A DNA stretch of 64,000 nucleotides from Marinomonas rhizomae (GTDB taxonomy: Bacteria > Pseudomonadota > Gammaproteobacteria > Pseudomonadales > Marinomonadaceae): the NCBI RefSeq assembly GCF_003315485.1, contig NZ_QNSE01000008.1, positions 149,421-213,420 on the forward strand, given 5' to 3'. Below, one piece after another: positions 36,249-45,800 of this stretch. The position numbers and the translations under genes were made by a program. How positions within the stretch are numbered: position 1 is the stretch's first letter; every line of letters begins with the position of its first letter. The notes beneath the pieces are model-generated. The model was not told where the DNA came from. It did not search any database and was given only the letters and a program-made list of their open reading frames with translations.

Positions 36249-37130
36249 TCAGTGGTTACGACCAATAATATAGTTCGCGAGCTCAACTAAAGGTTGGGCA
36301 GCGTCTCCAAATGGCGAAATTGCTGTAATGGCTTGCTCATGTAAACTCTGAGCAAGCGCTTGAGCGCCTTCTAAACCGAGTAGCTTAGGATAAGTTGGTT
36401 TGTTTGCTTCTTCATCGGAGAATTGGGTTTTGCCCAGCGTCGTTGTATCGCTAGTGATATCAATGATGTCATCTTGAACTTGGAACGCCAACCCAATGGC
36501 TAAAGCGTAAGCGTCTAAAGCAGCGAAATCTGTTTCGCTCTTTGCTCCAGTACTGATGGCTCCCATGCGAATACTGGCACGAATAAGTGCGCCTGTTTTA
36601 TGTTGGTGCATTTGTTCTAGCTCATCAATGTCGATGTTTTTGTCAACATTAGCTAAATCAATCATTTGCCCAGTAACCATGCCATGGCGACCAGAAGCAT
36701 GAACAAGCTCTTGAATCAATTGTAGTTGTATTGTTGTGTTCTGGTGTTTAGAGTCGCTCAACAATTCAAAGGCAAATGTTTGTAATGCGTCACCTGAAAG
36801 TATCGCTGTCGCTTCATCGTACTGAATGTGGCAGGTGGGCTTTCCTCGGCGTAGGTTATCGTCATCCATTGCTGGAAGATCATCATGGATCAAGGAATAA
36901 GCATGGATGGATTCAATCGCCGCTGCACTGGCATCCGTAAGATCATTGGCTTTGCCAAATAAAGAGGCAGCAGCATAGGTCAACATAGGGCGAACGCGTT
37001 TTCCACCATTAAATAGGCTATATGCCATGGCGCTTTGTAAATGGCTGGCAGGTTGGTATTGGTTTAAATTTTGCGTAAGGTAATCATCAACTCTACGGCG
37101 AGCATAGTGAGAAAAATCGTTTAAAGTCAC
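36249..37130 (-). CDS. ispA: Farnesyl diphosphate synthase
   Basis: A 293-residue trans-prenyltransferase. The first Asp-rich motif (HDDLPAMDDDNLRRGKPT) and the second (FQVQDDIID) are intact. It condenses IPP with DMAPP and GPP to farnesyl diphosphate. Its start overlaps the xseB stop by four bases (ATGA), giving translational coupling. Confidence 0.96.
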   Translation of the reverse strand: MTLNDFSHYARRRVDDYLTQNLNQYQPASHLQSAMAYSLFNGGKRVRPMLTYAAASLFGKANDLTDASAAAIESIHAYSLIHDDLPAMDDDNLRRGKPTCHIQYDEATAILSGDALQTFAFELLSDSKHQNTTIQLQLIQELVHASGRHGMVTGQMIDLANVDKNIDIDELEQMHQHKTGALIRASIRMGAISTGAKSETDFAALDAYALAIGLAFQVQDDIIDITSDTTTLGKTQFSDEEANKPTYPKLLGLEGAQALAQSLHEQAITAISPFGDAAQPLVELANYIIGRNH

Positions 37131-37369
37131 GAATTTAATTCCGGATCAAAGGTTTCTAGGCGCTCACCATCTTGTTTTTCTAACAATATTTGAACTTTTT
37201 GTTCTGCTTGGGTGAGAACAGATTGGCATTCCTGACTTAGTTTAACACCTTTCTCAAAAGCTTTTAGTGCCTCTTCTAGAGAAAGTTGGTTGGATTCTAG
37301 TTGGGTGACGAGCGTGTCTAATTCATTGAGGTTTTCTTCAAAATGACGGACATTTGTTTTACGTGACAT
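37127..37369 (-). CDS. xseB: Exodeoxyribonuclease VII small subunit
   Basis: An 80-residue subunit recognised by FEENLNELDTLVTQLESNQLSLEEALKAFEKGVKL, the family signature. Several copies bind XseA to form the single-strand exonuclease. It is the first gene of the unit with ispA and dxs and is divergent from pomA. Confidence 0.95.
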   Translation of the reverse strand: MSRKTNVRHFEENLNELDTLVTQLESNQLSLEEALKAFEKGVKLSQECQSVLTQAEQKVQILLEKQDGERLETFDPELNS

Positions 37370-37543
37370 GATGATTACTCTTATTTGAACCTATGTTTTG
37401 TAACAGAAAATGGCCTACTGTTCGAGGGCGTGTTAACGAAAATTACAAAAATCATGTAAGAAGATGTCATTCTTCTTCTTCGTTTCGTATAGAATCATTT
37501 AAATGAACCAGTCGCATTATAGCTTTTTTGTTAGGAGACGTGT

Positions 37544-38299
37544 GTGGATATCGCAACGTTAATAGGACTCATCGGGTCTTTTATAGTAATTATTTCCGCC
37601 ATTTTTGTCGGCGGATCAGCAGGAATGTTTGTCAATATTCCATCAATCTTGATTGTATTGATTGGTTCCGTCTTTGTTGTGTTAATGCAATACCCATTAA
37701 GCCAATTTCTTAGTGCTGGTAAAATCGCTGCAAAAGCCTTCATGTTTAAAAGCATACCATTAGATACTTTGGTTGATGAAATCTATGGTTTGGCAGATGA
37801 GGCGCGCAAGGGTGGTTTACTTTCACTAGAAGGGAAAGAGGTAAGTCATCCGTTTCTATCAAAAGGCATTCAGATGCTGGTGGATGGTCATGATAGTGCC
37901 GTGGTGAAGAACCAGCTATCTAAAGATATGAATCAAGCGTATTTTCGGCATACTGCTGGCGCTAAAGTGTTTAAAGCTTTTGGTGATGTAGGCCCAGCAA
38001 TGGGGATGATAGGGACATTGGTTGGTTTGGTGCAGATGCTTGCTAATATGTCAGACCCTAAAGCTATCGGTCCGGCCATGGCTGTGGCTCTTTTAACAAC
38101 ACTATATGGTGCTATGATGGCGAATATGGTGTTCTTGCCTATGCAAGTAAAGTTAAATATCCGTGCGGATGAGGAGTTAATTTGTCAGAAATTGATTCTA
38201 GATGCTTTGCTTGCTATTCAGTCTGGTCAGAATCCGCGTATCTTGGATGGTGCCCTTAAGTCATATATGGCGGAAAGCAAAAGATTAGAGCGCGAATAA
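37544..38299 (+). CDS. pomA: Flagellar stator protein PomA (MotA family)
   Basis: A 251-residue inner-membrane protein with four helices and a large cytoplasmic loop. The conserved region KVFKAFGDVGPAMGMIGTLVGLVQMLANM and AVALLTTLYGAMMANMVFLPM matches PomA/MotA. With PomB it forms the ion channel of the stator. Resemblance to PomA rather than E. coli MotA, and the marine setting, suggest sodium drive. The start is GTG or TTG-like after GGAG. Confidence 0.9.
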   Translation: MDIATLIGLIGSFIVIISAIFVGGSAGMFVNIPSILIVLIGSVFVVLMQYPLSQFLSAGKIAAKAFMFKSIPLDTLVDEIYGLADEARKGGLLSLEGKEVSHPFLSKGIQMLVDGHDSAVVKNQLSKDMNQAYFRHTAGAKVFKAFGDVGPAMGMIGTLVGLVQMLANMSDPKAIGPAMAVALLTTLYGAMMANMVFLPMQVKLNIRADEELICQKLILDALLAIQSGQNPRILDGALKSYMAESKRLERE

Positions 38300-38326
38300 T
38301 ATGTTAGTTGTAAGCGGAATTTCATA

Positions 38327-39319
38327 ATGAGTGATGAAGAAGAGTCAGATTGCCCTGAATGTGTAGAGGGTTTACCTGCTTACATGGGAACCTTTGCGGA
38401 TCTTATGTCTTTGTTGATGTGTTTCTTTGTACTTCTGTTATCTTTTTCAGAAATGGATGTTATTAAGTTCAAGCAACTTGCTGGTTCATTGAAAACAGCA
38501 TTTGGTGTACAACGTGAGGTTCAAGCCGACTCTATTCCTATGGGGACCTCTGTCATTGCGCAGGAATTTAGCCCTGGTCGACCAGAGCCAACACCAATTA
38601 ACGAAGTAAAACAAAAAGCTGACGCTACACCTGAAAATACATTGGAAGTCATTTGTAAGCCAGGAGATGCTGAATTAAAGGAGCAAAGTGATTCAGGTTC
38701 CCCTTCACCTGTCACTTTTGTGGATAAGTCAAATGCAGATCTTGAACGAGAGAAGAAAATTCAAGAGACAGAAGGCGATGCGCAGATGATTGCTTCGGTG
38801 ATGCATGAAGAAGTGTCAAAGGGGACGGTGGAAATTGAAACGCAGGAAGAAACCATAACGATTCGGATAAAAGATCAGGGCTCATTTGAGTCTGGTTCTG
38901 CTGAATTGAATTATGACTTTATTCCCGTTATTGATTTAATTCGTGATGTATTAGTTGGCATTCAAGGAACTATTTCAGTTGAAGGTCATACCGATAATGT
39001 ACCAATTGGCAGTGGCCGTTTTCGTTCGAACTGGCAATTGTCATCGGCTCGGGCTATTTCTGTGGCTGAAGAGTTGTTTTCAACTGGTCAGTTAAATCAA
39101 GGCCGATTTGCCGTAACAGGTTATGCTGATACTCGACCCTTGGTACCGAATGATACAGCGGCGCATCGTGCAACCAATCGCCGTGTAGAGATTGTTATCA
39201 AGCAAAATGATACCTCTCGACCTGAAATGCGCAGTACAGTAGACGAAATACCATCGGATGGCGTTATTGAATTTGACCGAGATATGGTTGATGAGTTGAG
39301 GCCAAACGAAATATTTTAA
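38327..39319 (+). CDS. pomB: Flagellar stator protein PomB (MotB family)
   Basis: A 330-residue protein with a short cytoplasmic N-terminus (EEESDCPECVEGLPAYMGTF) and one transmembrane helix. The ion-binding aspartate lies in TFADLMSLLMCFFVLLLSF. The C-terminal OmpA-like peptidoglycan-binding domain starts near residue 185 (EGHTDNVPIGSGRFRSNWQL). The CPEC motif before the helix is notable. It follows pomA by 27 bases and ends at a strong terminator. Confidence 0.92.
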   Translation: MSDEEESDCPECVEGLPAYMGTFADLMSLLMCFFVLLLSFSEMDVIKFKQLAGSLKTAFGVQREVQADSIPMGTSVIAQEFSPGRPEPTPINEVKQKADATPENTLEVICKPGDAELKEQSDSGSPSPVTFVDKSNADLEREKKIQETEGDAQMIASVMHEEVSKGTVEIETQEETITIRIKDQGSFESGSAELNYDFIPVIDLIRDVLVGIQGTISVEGHTDNVPIGSGRFRSNWQLSSARAISVAEELFSTGQLNQGRFAVTGYADTRPLVPNDTAAHRATNRRVEIVIKQNDTSRPEMRSTVDEIPSDGVIEFDRDMVDELRPNEIF

Positions 39320-39330
39320 TTAATTACTTT

Positions 39331-39367
39331 AAGCATAAAAAAGGAACTTCGGTTCCTTTTTATGCTT
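39331..39367. terminator. Terminator after pomAB
   Basis: A 16-bp stem (AAGCATAAAAAAGGAAC / GTTCCTTTTTATGCTT) with a TTCG tetraloop. Confidence 0.92.
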
Positions 39368-39441
39368 TGTAGTGTGGCTTATTGTTTTTTAGTGCTGAGA
39401 TTTAAGCGAATTTTTGTTATGGTTTGCGCAGACAAAATTGA

Positions 39442-40254
<813 letters not shown>

Positions 40255-40262
40255 GCTCTGAT

Positions 40263-40324
40263 AAATACTGGCATTTAAAATAGCCATCTGATTTTTCAAA
40301 TGAGCGCTTTTTATGTCAGTATTT
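40263..40324 (+). terminator. Long imperfect hairpin after dapB
   Basis: AAATACTGGCAT (40263-40274) pairs with ATGTCAGTATTT (40313-40324), one mismatch, with inner pairing around a CTTTTT run. Probable dapB 3' end. Confidence 0.55.
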
Positions 40325-40448
40325 CTATTAATCTTCTAATCGCTTTAGCGCGTACCTTTTCTTCAGGTTAGCTGTGGGTAATGGCTTAGATCGGCTTCAA
40401 CCTGAATACCTCAGTCTTTAGTTTGCTTGGTTAACGTTATTTATGAGT

Positions 40449-40462
40449 GCCTCTTAAGAGGC
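40449..40462. repeat. 14-bp perfect palindrome
   Basis: GCCTCTTAAGAGGC, just 3' of the minus-strand hypothetical gene. Could be a short terminator stem or an operator-like site; role unknown. Confidence 0.4.
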
Positions 40463-40477
40463 GAACTAGGCGGCAGA

Positions 40478-40834
40478 TCAACAGGGGGGCAGGTAAAAGT
40501 GATTGGCTTCGATTTCTTCTTGCTCTAGATGTATCCAAGAAATATGTAAGCCCAGTTCTTTTTTTAGGTCTTGAAATATTTCCTTAATCTGTTGCTTTGA
40601 TTGTTCCTGCTTATCAGAAGTGACTGATAAGAGAATCTTCATTCCTTTTTCTATTTCCCCTTTTTTATATTGAGCTTTATTTTGGTCTCCATCTTTTGAC
40701 CAAACTCCATCTATGGCGTGACAACAAGCACCTGCAAATAATTCTCCTAATTTGGGGCTTAACCAATCTAAGACTTCTTGGTAAGGGAAGTCAGGAGTCG
40801 AAAATATAATAGTAAAACGAATTCTTTTATTCAT
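40478..40834 (-). CDS. Hypothetical protein of an unrecognised two-gene unit
   Basis: About 118 residues from MNKRIRFTIIFSTPDFPY; the frame is open 12 codons further, but that part lies inside the upstream gene. It is a small soluble protein without signal peptide. It has a cysteine pair (FAGACCHAIDGVWSK), a lysine/glutamate-rich middle and a C-terminal HISWIHLEQEEIEANHFYL stretch. It overlaps the end of the upstream gene by about 8 bases, so it is translated with it. I do not recognise the family and propose no function. Confidence 0.6.
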   Translation of the reverse strand: MNKRIRFTIIFSTPDFPYQEVLDWLSPKLGELFAGACCHAIDGVWSKDGDQNKAQYKKGEIEKGMKILLSVTSDKQEQSKQQIKEIFQDLKKELGLHISWIHLEQEEIEANHFYLPPC

Positions 40835-42023
40835 GGCTTTTATAAAAATAGAGTGTGAAAAAAACAACAATGATAACGGTTGAGCTTAGAAAGTTTTCAG
40901 AAGAGATCATATGTACCAAGTCAAGTAGCCCCATCGTATCATTATGGGTGACTTCTCTCTCTATATTAATTAAATCAATAACCAGACTAATAAGCCCGAG
41001 AGAACCTAAAAAGCCTAACAATGTCTGCATGCTTCTGTTTTGTTGACGTAATTTATCCTGAAATAAACGGTCTATTCTCATTTGAGTTAGGTTCACTAAT
41101 TGAGCAATACGTTCTCGCTGCTCTTCTCCGCCCCAAGCTTTATGAAATTGTTGTAGTAACTCTCTACGTCGTCCTTGAACACCAGACGATGCAGCGGACA
41201 CTTGAATATTGATATATTCTATATGGTCATTGCGATATTGTTGAGCTGCAAGGTAAGAGCTTAAAGGTGTAGATGAGCTTTCATTATAATGATTACTGTT
41301 GAATTTTTTTAAGTTTCCTTTCAGTAGTTCTTCTATACGGTACATTAGGGCGGCATGAAATTGCGACATAACCATAATACGATGAACATCTGAAAAGCAC
41401 TCTTCTTTTCTCAATAGGGAATTCCCTGAGCCTAATTGTAGAAGATCTGTCTGCACATCAATATTTTTAATCCAATTAGTGTAGTGTTCTGAGCTGAGCG
41501 ATTTATTTTGAGTGAGCATCCTTGCAACCCATAATGGTTTTGCATTCGTAAGCTCTGCGTGGTCATTGTTAAAAAACTTATACTTGCTAGGTTCTATCAG
41601 AGGGTAGGTTGTTTTAATGGTGTAGAACTGCTCCAGAATAGGTGAAATATACTGTTGAGATAAAAGCTCTATTCTCTGGGATATTGCTAAATCATCAATA
41701 TGGGCAATATCAGAATCTACAGTAAGGCCCACATATAATATTGCTAAACAGTTATCGTAAACATACAAATCAGCATGCTTGATATCATCTTCTTTTGAGA
41801 GTTCATTGAGTGTTATAACCGCTGCGGGTTGATATAAATCGGGTAGATAGTCGTGCTCTAGCGATCCGTAACCCATCAGCCAATTATTTGGTTTGATATC
41901 AATTAGTGGTATAGATGAAAAGAACTTTTTTAGTAACTTATAGCGCTGTTCACTGTCTGTTATGAGTTCTGATTGCCAGTTTATTGGGACATTAATAGGT
42001 GCATATATTTTAAAATCCAGCAT
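40827..42023 (-). CDS. Hypothetical membrane-anchored protein with two C-terminal helices
   Basis: A 398-residue protein with a long soluble part (residues 1-330) and two transmembrane helices near the C-terminus (about 333-352, LLGFLGSLGLISLVIDLI, and 378-395, STVIIVVFFTLYFYK). An arginine/glutamine-rich helix (RIDRLFQDKLRQQNRSMQ) stands just before the membrane. That topology resembles CorA-type proteins, but the GMN selectivity motif is absent. SGVQGRRRELLQQFHKAWGGEEQRERI is another charged helical block. It is the first gene of a two-gene unit flanked by AT-rich decayed DNA. No family recognised. Confidence 0.65.
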   Translation of the reverse strand: MLDFKIYAPINVPINWQSELITDSEQRYKLLKKFFSSIPLIDIKPNNWLMGYGSLEHDYLPDLYQPAAVITLNELSKEDDIKHADLYVYDNCLAILYVGLTVDSDIAHIDDLAISQRIELLSQQYISPILEQFYTIKTTYPLIEPSKYKFFNNDHAELTNAKPLWVARMLTQNKSLSSEHYTNWIKNIDVQTDLLQLGSGNSLLRKEECFSDVHRIMVMSQFHAALMYRIEELLKGNLKKFNSNHYNESSSTPLSSYLAAQQYRNDHIEYINIQVSAASSGVQGRRRELLQQFHKAWGGEEQRERIAQLVNLTQMRIDRLFQDKLRQQNRSMQTLLGFLGSLGLISLVIDLINIEREVTHNDTMGLLDLVHMISSENFLSSTVIIVVFFTLYFYKSHE

Positions 42024-42715
42024 TCAATATCCTAATTTTGTAAAAGTGTTGCTCTTAACTCAGCGCAGCTAATTTTGCTTGGTGACTTATGATAGTAGAT
42101 AGTTTCAATTGATACTCATGGATAAATTAAGGTGAGTGGCTAACTGTTGAGAGTTTTTCATCATGAAATTTAAAGCCGATTTGCCACCAAATATCAATAG
42201 TTGAGCGAAGAATAACAATAGCAGATATCACTTCGTCATACAGAAAATTATTTTCAAAAGTGCACTGCTGAAAAAAAGGAGGAAGTTCCCCCTTTTATTA
42301 TTGAACATACAGTTATTGAACGCTCAGTCAGGTCGAATTGATGTGGCGTATTTATTTCAAAATACTCACTCTGCTGTTTTTGTCTGTTTTTTAGTCGCTA
42401 TATTAGGTAATTAAGTTTTATTCTTCACATGCGGTGGCAGAGCATGCTGCAGGTCTTCCAGCATTATCTCGCTTAGAATGAAACAGCTCAATAAGCAGTT
42501 CTCATTGAGCTTGAGACATCCAATTATTCATCAGAATAAGGGTGTTTTTATTTTTTTTATGGCGCTTGTTGCTGAAGCCGCTACCGGCAAAGGTGATTTG
42601 GTTGATGCTCAAAGAGTTAAAGCACGACTATGTCATGATAGATATTTATTATCATAGCGCATAGAAATGTGTCATTTATCGTTGAGACCAAGGCCATATT
42701 TTGAATATCTCTTGT
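42024..42715. other. AT-rich intergenic stretch, possibly decayed coding DNA
   Basis: About 690 bases without an intact gene. Short open stretches look coding-like but are broken, for example one containing AEHAAGLPALSRLE near 42435-42480 and one reading MALVAEAATGKGDLVDAQRV near 42560. A terminator-like hairpin (AAAAGGAGG-AAGTT-CCCCCTTTT) lies at 42274-42296. I cannot name the source of the fragments. Confidence 0.45.
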
Positions 42716-43207
42716 TTAAGCGACTGTTGTGCTAGGAGAGTTGATGACCAGCATAGGAGCCGCATCAATATTTTCCGCATCCATCATCATAGCGATACGT
42801 TGCAAGGAAGATAGAACTTGAGTCTGTTCCCAGCCCTCTAATGAGTCAAATTCATCAATGAATTTTTCGTGCAGAAGTGGTGGCGTGGTTTTAAGTATTT
42901 CCATACCAACAGAGGTTAAACGAGCGTTGACGATACGTTTGTCTTTTTGTCCTCGAACTCGTTCCACGTATTTTCTGTCTTCTAAGCGGTTTAAAATGGT
43001 CGTTACCGTGGCTTGACTGAGAGACACACTGTCGGAAATTTTTCGCACAGTCACATCACCTAGTTCTTCAATAGAACGAAGCACCATGATTTGCGGAATG
43101 GTTAACCCGCAGGCTTTTACAACGCGCTTTGATTGTAGGTCCGTAGCACGGATAATGCGTCGTAGATGGACAAGAACATCGTGTAAGTGTTGCGGTGAGT
43201 CAGGCAT
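42716..43207 (-). CDS. MarR-family regulator, EctR-like
   Basis: A 163-residue winged-helix MarR protein. LRRIIRATDLQSKRVVKACGLTIPQIMVLRSIEEL forms the dimer and first helices, VTVRKISDSVSLSQATVTTILNRLEDRKYVER the recognition helix, and GQKDKRIVNARLT the wing. The LRRIIRATDLQSK opening resembles EctR-type regulators of ectoine operons. ectA lies about 7 kb away on the opposite strand. A role in osmotic control of ect genes is therefore possible but unproven; other MarR roles cannot be excluded. Confidence 0.82.
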   Translation of the reverse strand: MPDSPQHLHDVLVHLRRIIRATDLQSKRVVKACGLTIPQIMVLRSIEELGDVTVRKISDSVSLSQATVTTILNRLEDRKYVERVRGQKDKRIVNARLTSVGMEILKTTPPLLHEKFIDEFDSLEGWEQTQVLSSLQRIAMMMDAENIDAAPMLVINSPSTTVA

Positions 43208-43360
43208 AGCTATTAATTAATCCCAAAAAATTTTACGGATTATATGATTTTGTTTTGATCTGTAAAAGCTTAGTTTGAAAAATATTACAACTCAAAGTAT
43301 AGGTGTGTTTTTCTAATTTACCAATAGGCGAGAAATAATGACTAGAAAAACACATTTAAC

Positions 43361-44773
43361 CTAACTTCTTTTCAATTCGTCGAAAGCGGCAATAGCGGCT
43401 AATCTTGCTGGTTTATAATCGATGATCGGCTCTGGGTAATGACATTGTTTTCTTTGTTCCGGCTTTGGGCTATGGATAGATTTTGCGTCTAACTTTGCGA
43501 GTTCAGGGACAAAGCGACGGATAAAATCACCATTTTTATCATAAGTTTGTGATTGTCTGGTCGGGTTAAAGACACGAAAATAGGGCGCTGCATCACAGCC
43601 AGTCGATGCGCTCCATTGCCAGCCGCCATTATTTGCTGCAAATTCACCATCGATCAATTTGCTCATAAAATAGGCTTCACCTTTGCGCCAATCAGCAAAC
43701 ATTAGCTTGCTAAAAAAGCTGGCGGTCACCATTCTTAAGCGGTTATGCATCCAGCCAGTTTGATTAAGTTGACGCATGGCGGCGTCGACAATAGGGAAGC
43801 CAGTTCTACCTTCGCACCATGCCTGAAACTCCTCTGCATTGTGTCGCCAAATCAACGCATTGGTCTCTGGTTTAAATGGTTGATTCCTACAAAGAAAAGG
43901 AAAGTGCCCCATTAGTTGGCGGTAGAAGTCTCGCCACGCCAGTTCTTTTAGCCAAATGCTGTCTTGCCAGCGCTTTTCCTCTTGGCTGCAAGTGTAGAAA
44001 ATCGCTTCCAAGCATTGTCTTGGGCCTAATGCTCCCAGTGCAAGGTATGGTGATAAGGTGCTGGTGGCTGGCTCAATTGGGTAATCTCTGCCTTCTTGGT
44101 AATGACGTTCTTTGTGGTGACAAAACTGCCATAGCTTTTGTTTTGCTGTGTCGTGATCGGCTGGCCATAAATCCTCTCGGAAGGGTTTTTCCCATGTTAG
44201 ATCTAAATTGGGTTCTGGCAAGGCTTCAGCTTGTGAGTTTGGTGCCGGAAAAGGTGTCATGTCTTGCTGAGCTAATATGGTGATCCATCTATTAAAAAAG
44301 GGTGTGAAAACTTTAAATGGCGTACCTTGTTGGCTAAGTACATCTTGCGGAACGATAATATCTGTTGCTTGAATATGCGTGTTGATTTGGTGTTGCTGTA
44401 ATTGTTCGCATAGTGCTTGATCACGTTGTTGTTCGTGAATCGGTAGGTCACGGTTAAACCAAAGGTGCTCTATTTTATTACTCAGGCAAAAGGCTGCGAT
44501 AGTATCTGGAAGCTGATCAAAGGTATTCGCTTCCAGAATATGCAGTGGAATGCCAAGTCTCGCTAGTGTCTTTGCTAGGTTTCTGATTAATCCAGCACGT
44601 AGCCCATTCTTAGCGTCTGATTCGTTATGCTGTGCCCATTGTATTGGTGTGGGAGTAACTATAACGGCAACGCCTTCTTGAGCTGAGTTCGCTTCTAAAG
44701 AAGCGAAATAGAGCGCAGGATTGTCTAAACAGCGAAGGTCGTTCCTCAGCCAGACCAAATGTGTAATTTTCAT
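43361..44773 (-). CDS. phrB: Deoxyribodipyrimidine photolyase (class I)
   Basis: A 470-residue light-driven DNA repair enzyme. The N-terminal antenna domain (HLVWLRNDLRCLDNPALYFA) is followed by the FAD-binding region: WLKELAWRDFYRQLMGHFP, then GRTGFPIVDAAMRQL, WMHNRLRMVTASFFSKL and GEFAANNGGWQWSASTGCD. It is the last gene of a three-gene unit behind a LitR-like regulator, and 14 bases follow the DUF523/DUF1722 gene, a pairing also seen in E. coli (ybgA-phr). Confidence 0.95.
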   Translation of the reverse strand: MKITHLVWLRNDLRCLDNPALYFASLEANSAQEGVAVIVTPTPIQWAQHNESDAKNGLRAGLIRNLAKTLARLGIPLHILEANTFDQLPDTIAAFCLSNKIEHLWFNRDLPIHEQQRDQALCEQLQQHQINTHIQATDIIVPQDVLSQQGTPFKVFTPFFNRWITILAQQDMTPFPAPNSQAEALPEPNLDLTWEKPFREDLWPADHDTAKQKLWQFCHHKERHYQEGRDYPIEPATSTLSPYLALGALGPRQCLEAIFYTCSQEEKRWQDSIWLKELAWRDFYRQLMGHFPFLCRNQPFKPETNALIWRHNAEEFQAWCEGRTGFPIVDAAMRQLNQTGWMHNRLRMVTASFFSKLMFADWRKGEAYFMSKLIDGEFAANNGGWQWSASTGCDAAPYFRVFNPTRQSQTYDKNGDFIRRFVPELAKLDAKSIHSPKPEQRKQCHYPEPIIDYKPARLAAIAAFDELKRS

Positions 44774-44787
44774 TCTACTAAGCCACC

Positions 44788-45783
44788 TTAAACCGTATTA
44801 CGTATGCCAAGAGGCGATGGGTATGGGATGAAATAGCTTTGCTCATTGATATATTCACTGCCGTAATGTTTTAGGTAGTGATGAAGCAAGGTGACAGGCG
44901 TGGCAAGATTGACTTCACCGCGGCGGTATTGCTCAACCACATCCAAGATATCTTTTCGAACGGACACATCTACAGCGTGTTTTAAATAACCGACAAGATG
45001 CATGAGGACGTTACAGTGATTTTTACGCTCTGCTGGTTTTGAGAGGGTTGTCATTAAAATCTCAAAATAAGCCGCTTTTAATTCGTCAAAAGGTCTTGTG
45101 TCGTTGCCTGCAAGCATGCGTCCGAGTTTGCGGTAAATCGGTTGAGAGTGCGCCATAACCATGTACTTATAGCGGCTATGGAAAGCAATAAGATCCTTCA
45201 TTCGTGCCTCTTCGCCCATGCTGTGACGAAAATCATGATGGGTAAAAACGCGTAATAAAAAATTTTCTCTTAGTGCTGGGTCGTTTAAACGACCATCTTC
45301 TTCTATTGGTAATAATGGGTATCGTTGCTGTAGTGCTTTGGTAAAAAGTCCTGCACTTCTTTGCATGTGAGGGTGGCCATTCTCTTGATAGACCTTGATG
45401 CGCTCCATGCCACAGCTTGGAGATTTTTTCATCAAAATATAACCATCTAGATGGGATAAGTTTTCTAAATACTTGTTAGACGCTGCCATGAAAACATCCG
45501 AAACATCTTCTTCGGAGTTCTTGCTGAAGGTCATTCTTGGGTCCTCTGGGTTGCCTTCTAAGCGTAGTGTAGGGCGAGGAGTACCAAATCCAGCGGCAAC
45601 TTCTGGACAGAATTTTTGATAATCAAAATAATGACTGAGTATTTTATCACAATAGTCAGAATGGCTATGACCACCGTTGAATCGAACATTTTCACCTAAT
45701 AAACAGGCGCTAATACCAACGGGAATCTTATGTGTTAGCTGATCTGGTGATGGTTGAGAATGTGGCATAGATGAGTCCTCCAT
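44788..45783 (-). CDS. DUF523-DUF1722 protein (YbgA-like)
   Basis: A 331-residue two-domain protein. Residues 15-160 are DUF523 (VGISACLLGENVRFNGGHSHS, FCPEVAAGFGTPRPTLRL, MKKSPSCGMERIKVY); residues about 190-310 are DUF1722 (DLIAFHSRYKYMVMAHSQPIYRKLGRML). The family travels with photolyases, as here. Biochemical role unknown. The conserved cysteines of DUF523 suggest a metal or thiol site. Another stand-alone DUF523 gene is at 21716. Confidence 0.88.
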   Translation of the reverse strand: MEDSSMPHSQPSPDQLTHKIPVGISACLLGENVRFNGGHSHSDYCDKILSHYFDYQKFCPEVAAGFGTPRPTLRLEGNPEDPRMTFSKNSEEDVSDVFMAASNKYLENLSHLDGYILMKKSPSCGMERIKVYQENGHPHMQRSAGLFTKALQQRYPLLPIEEDGRLNDPALRENFLLRVFTHHDFRHSMGEEARMKDLIAFHSRYKYMVMAHSQPIYRKLGRMLAGNDTRPFDELKAAYFEILMTTLSKPAERKNHCNVLMHLVGYLKHAVDVSVRKDILDVVEQYRRGEVNLATPVTLLHHYLKHYGSEYINEQSYFIPYPSPLGIRNTV

Positions 45784-45800
45784 TGGACAACGACATTGTT

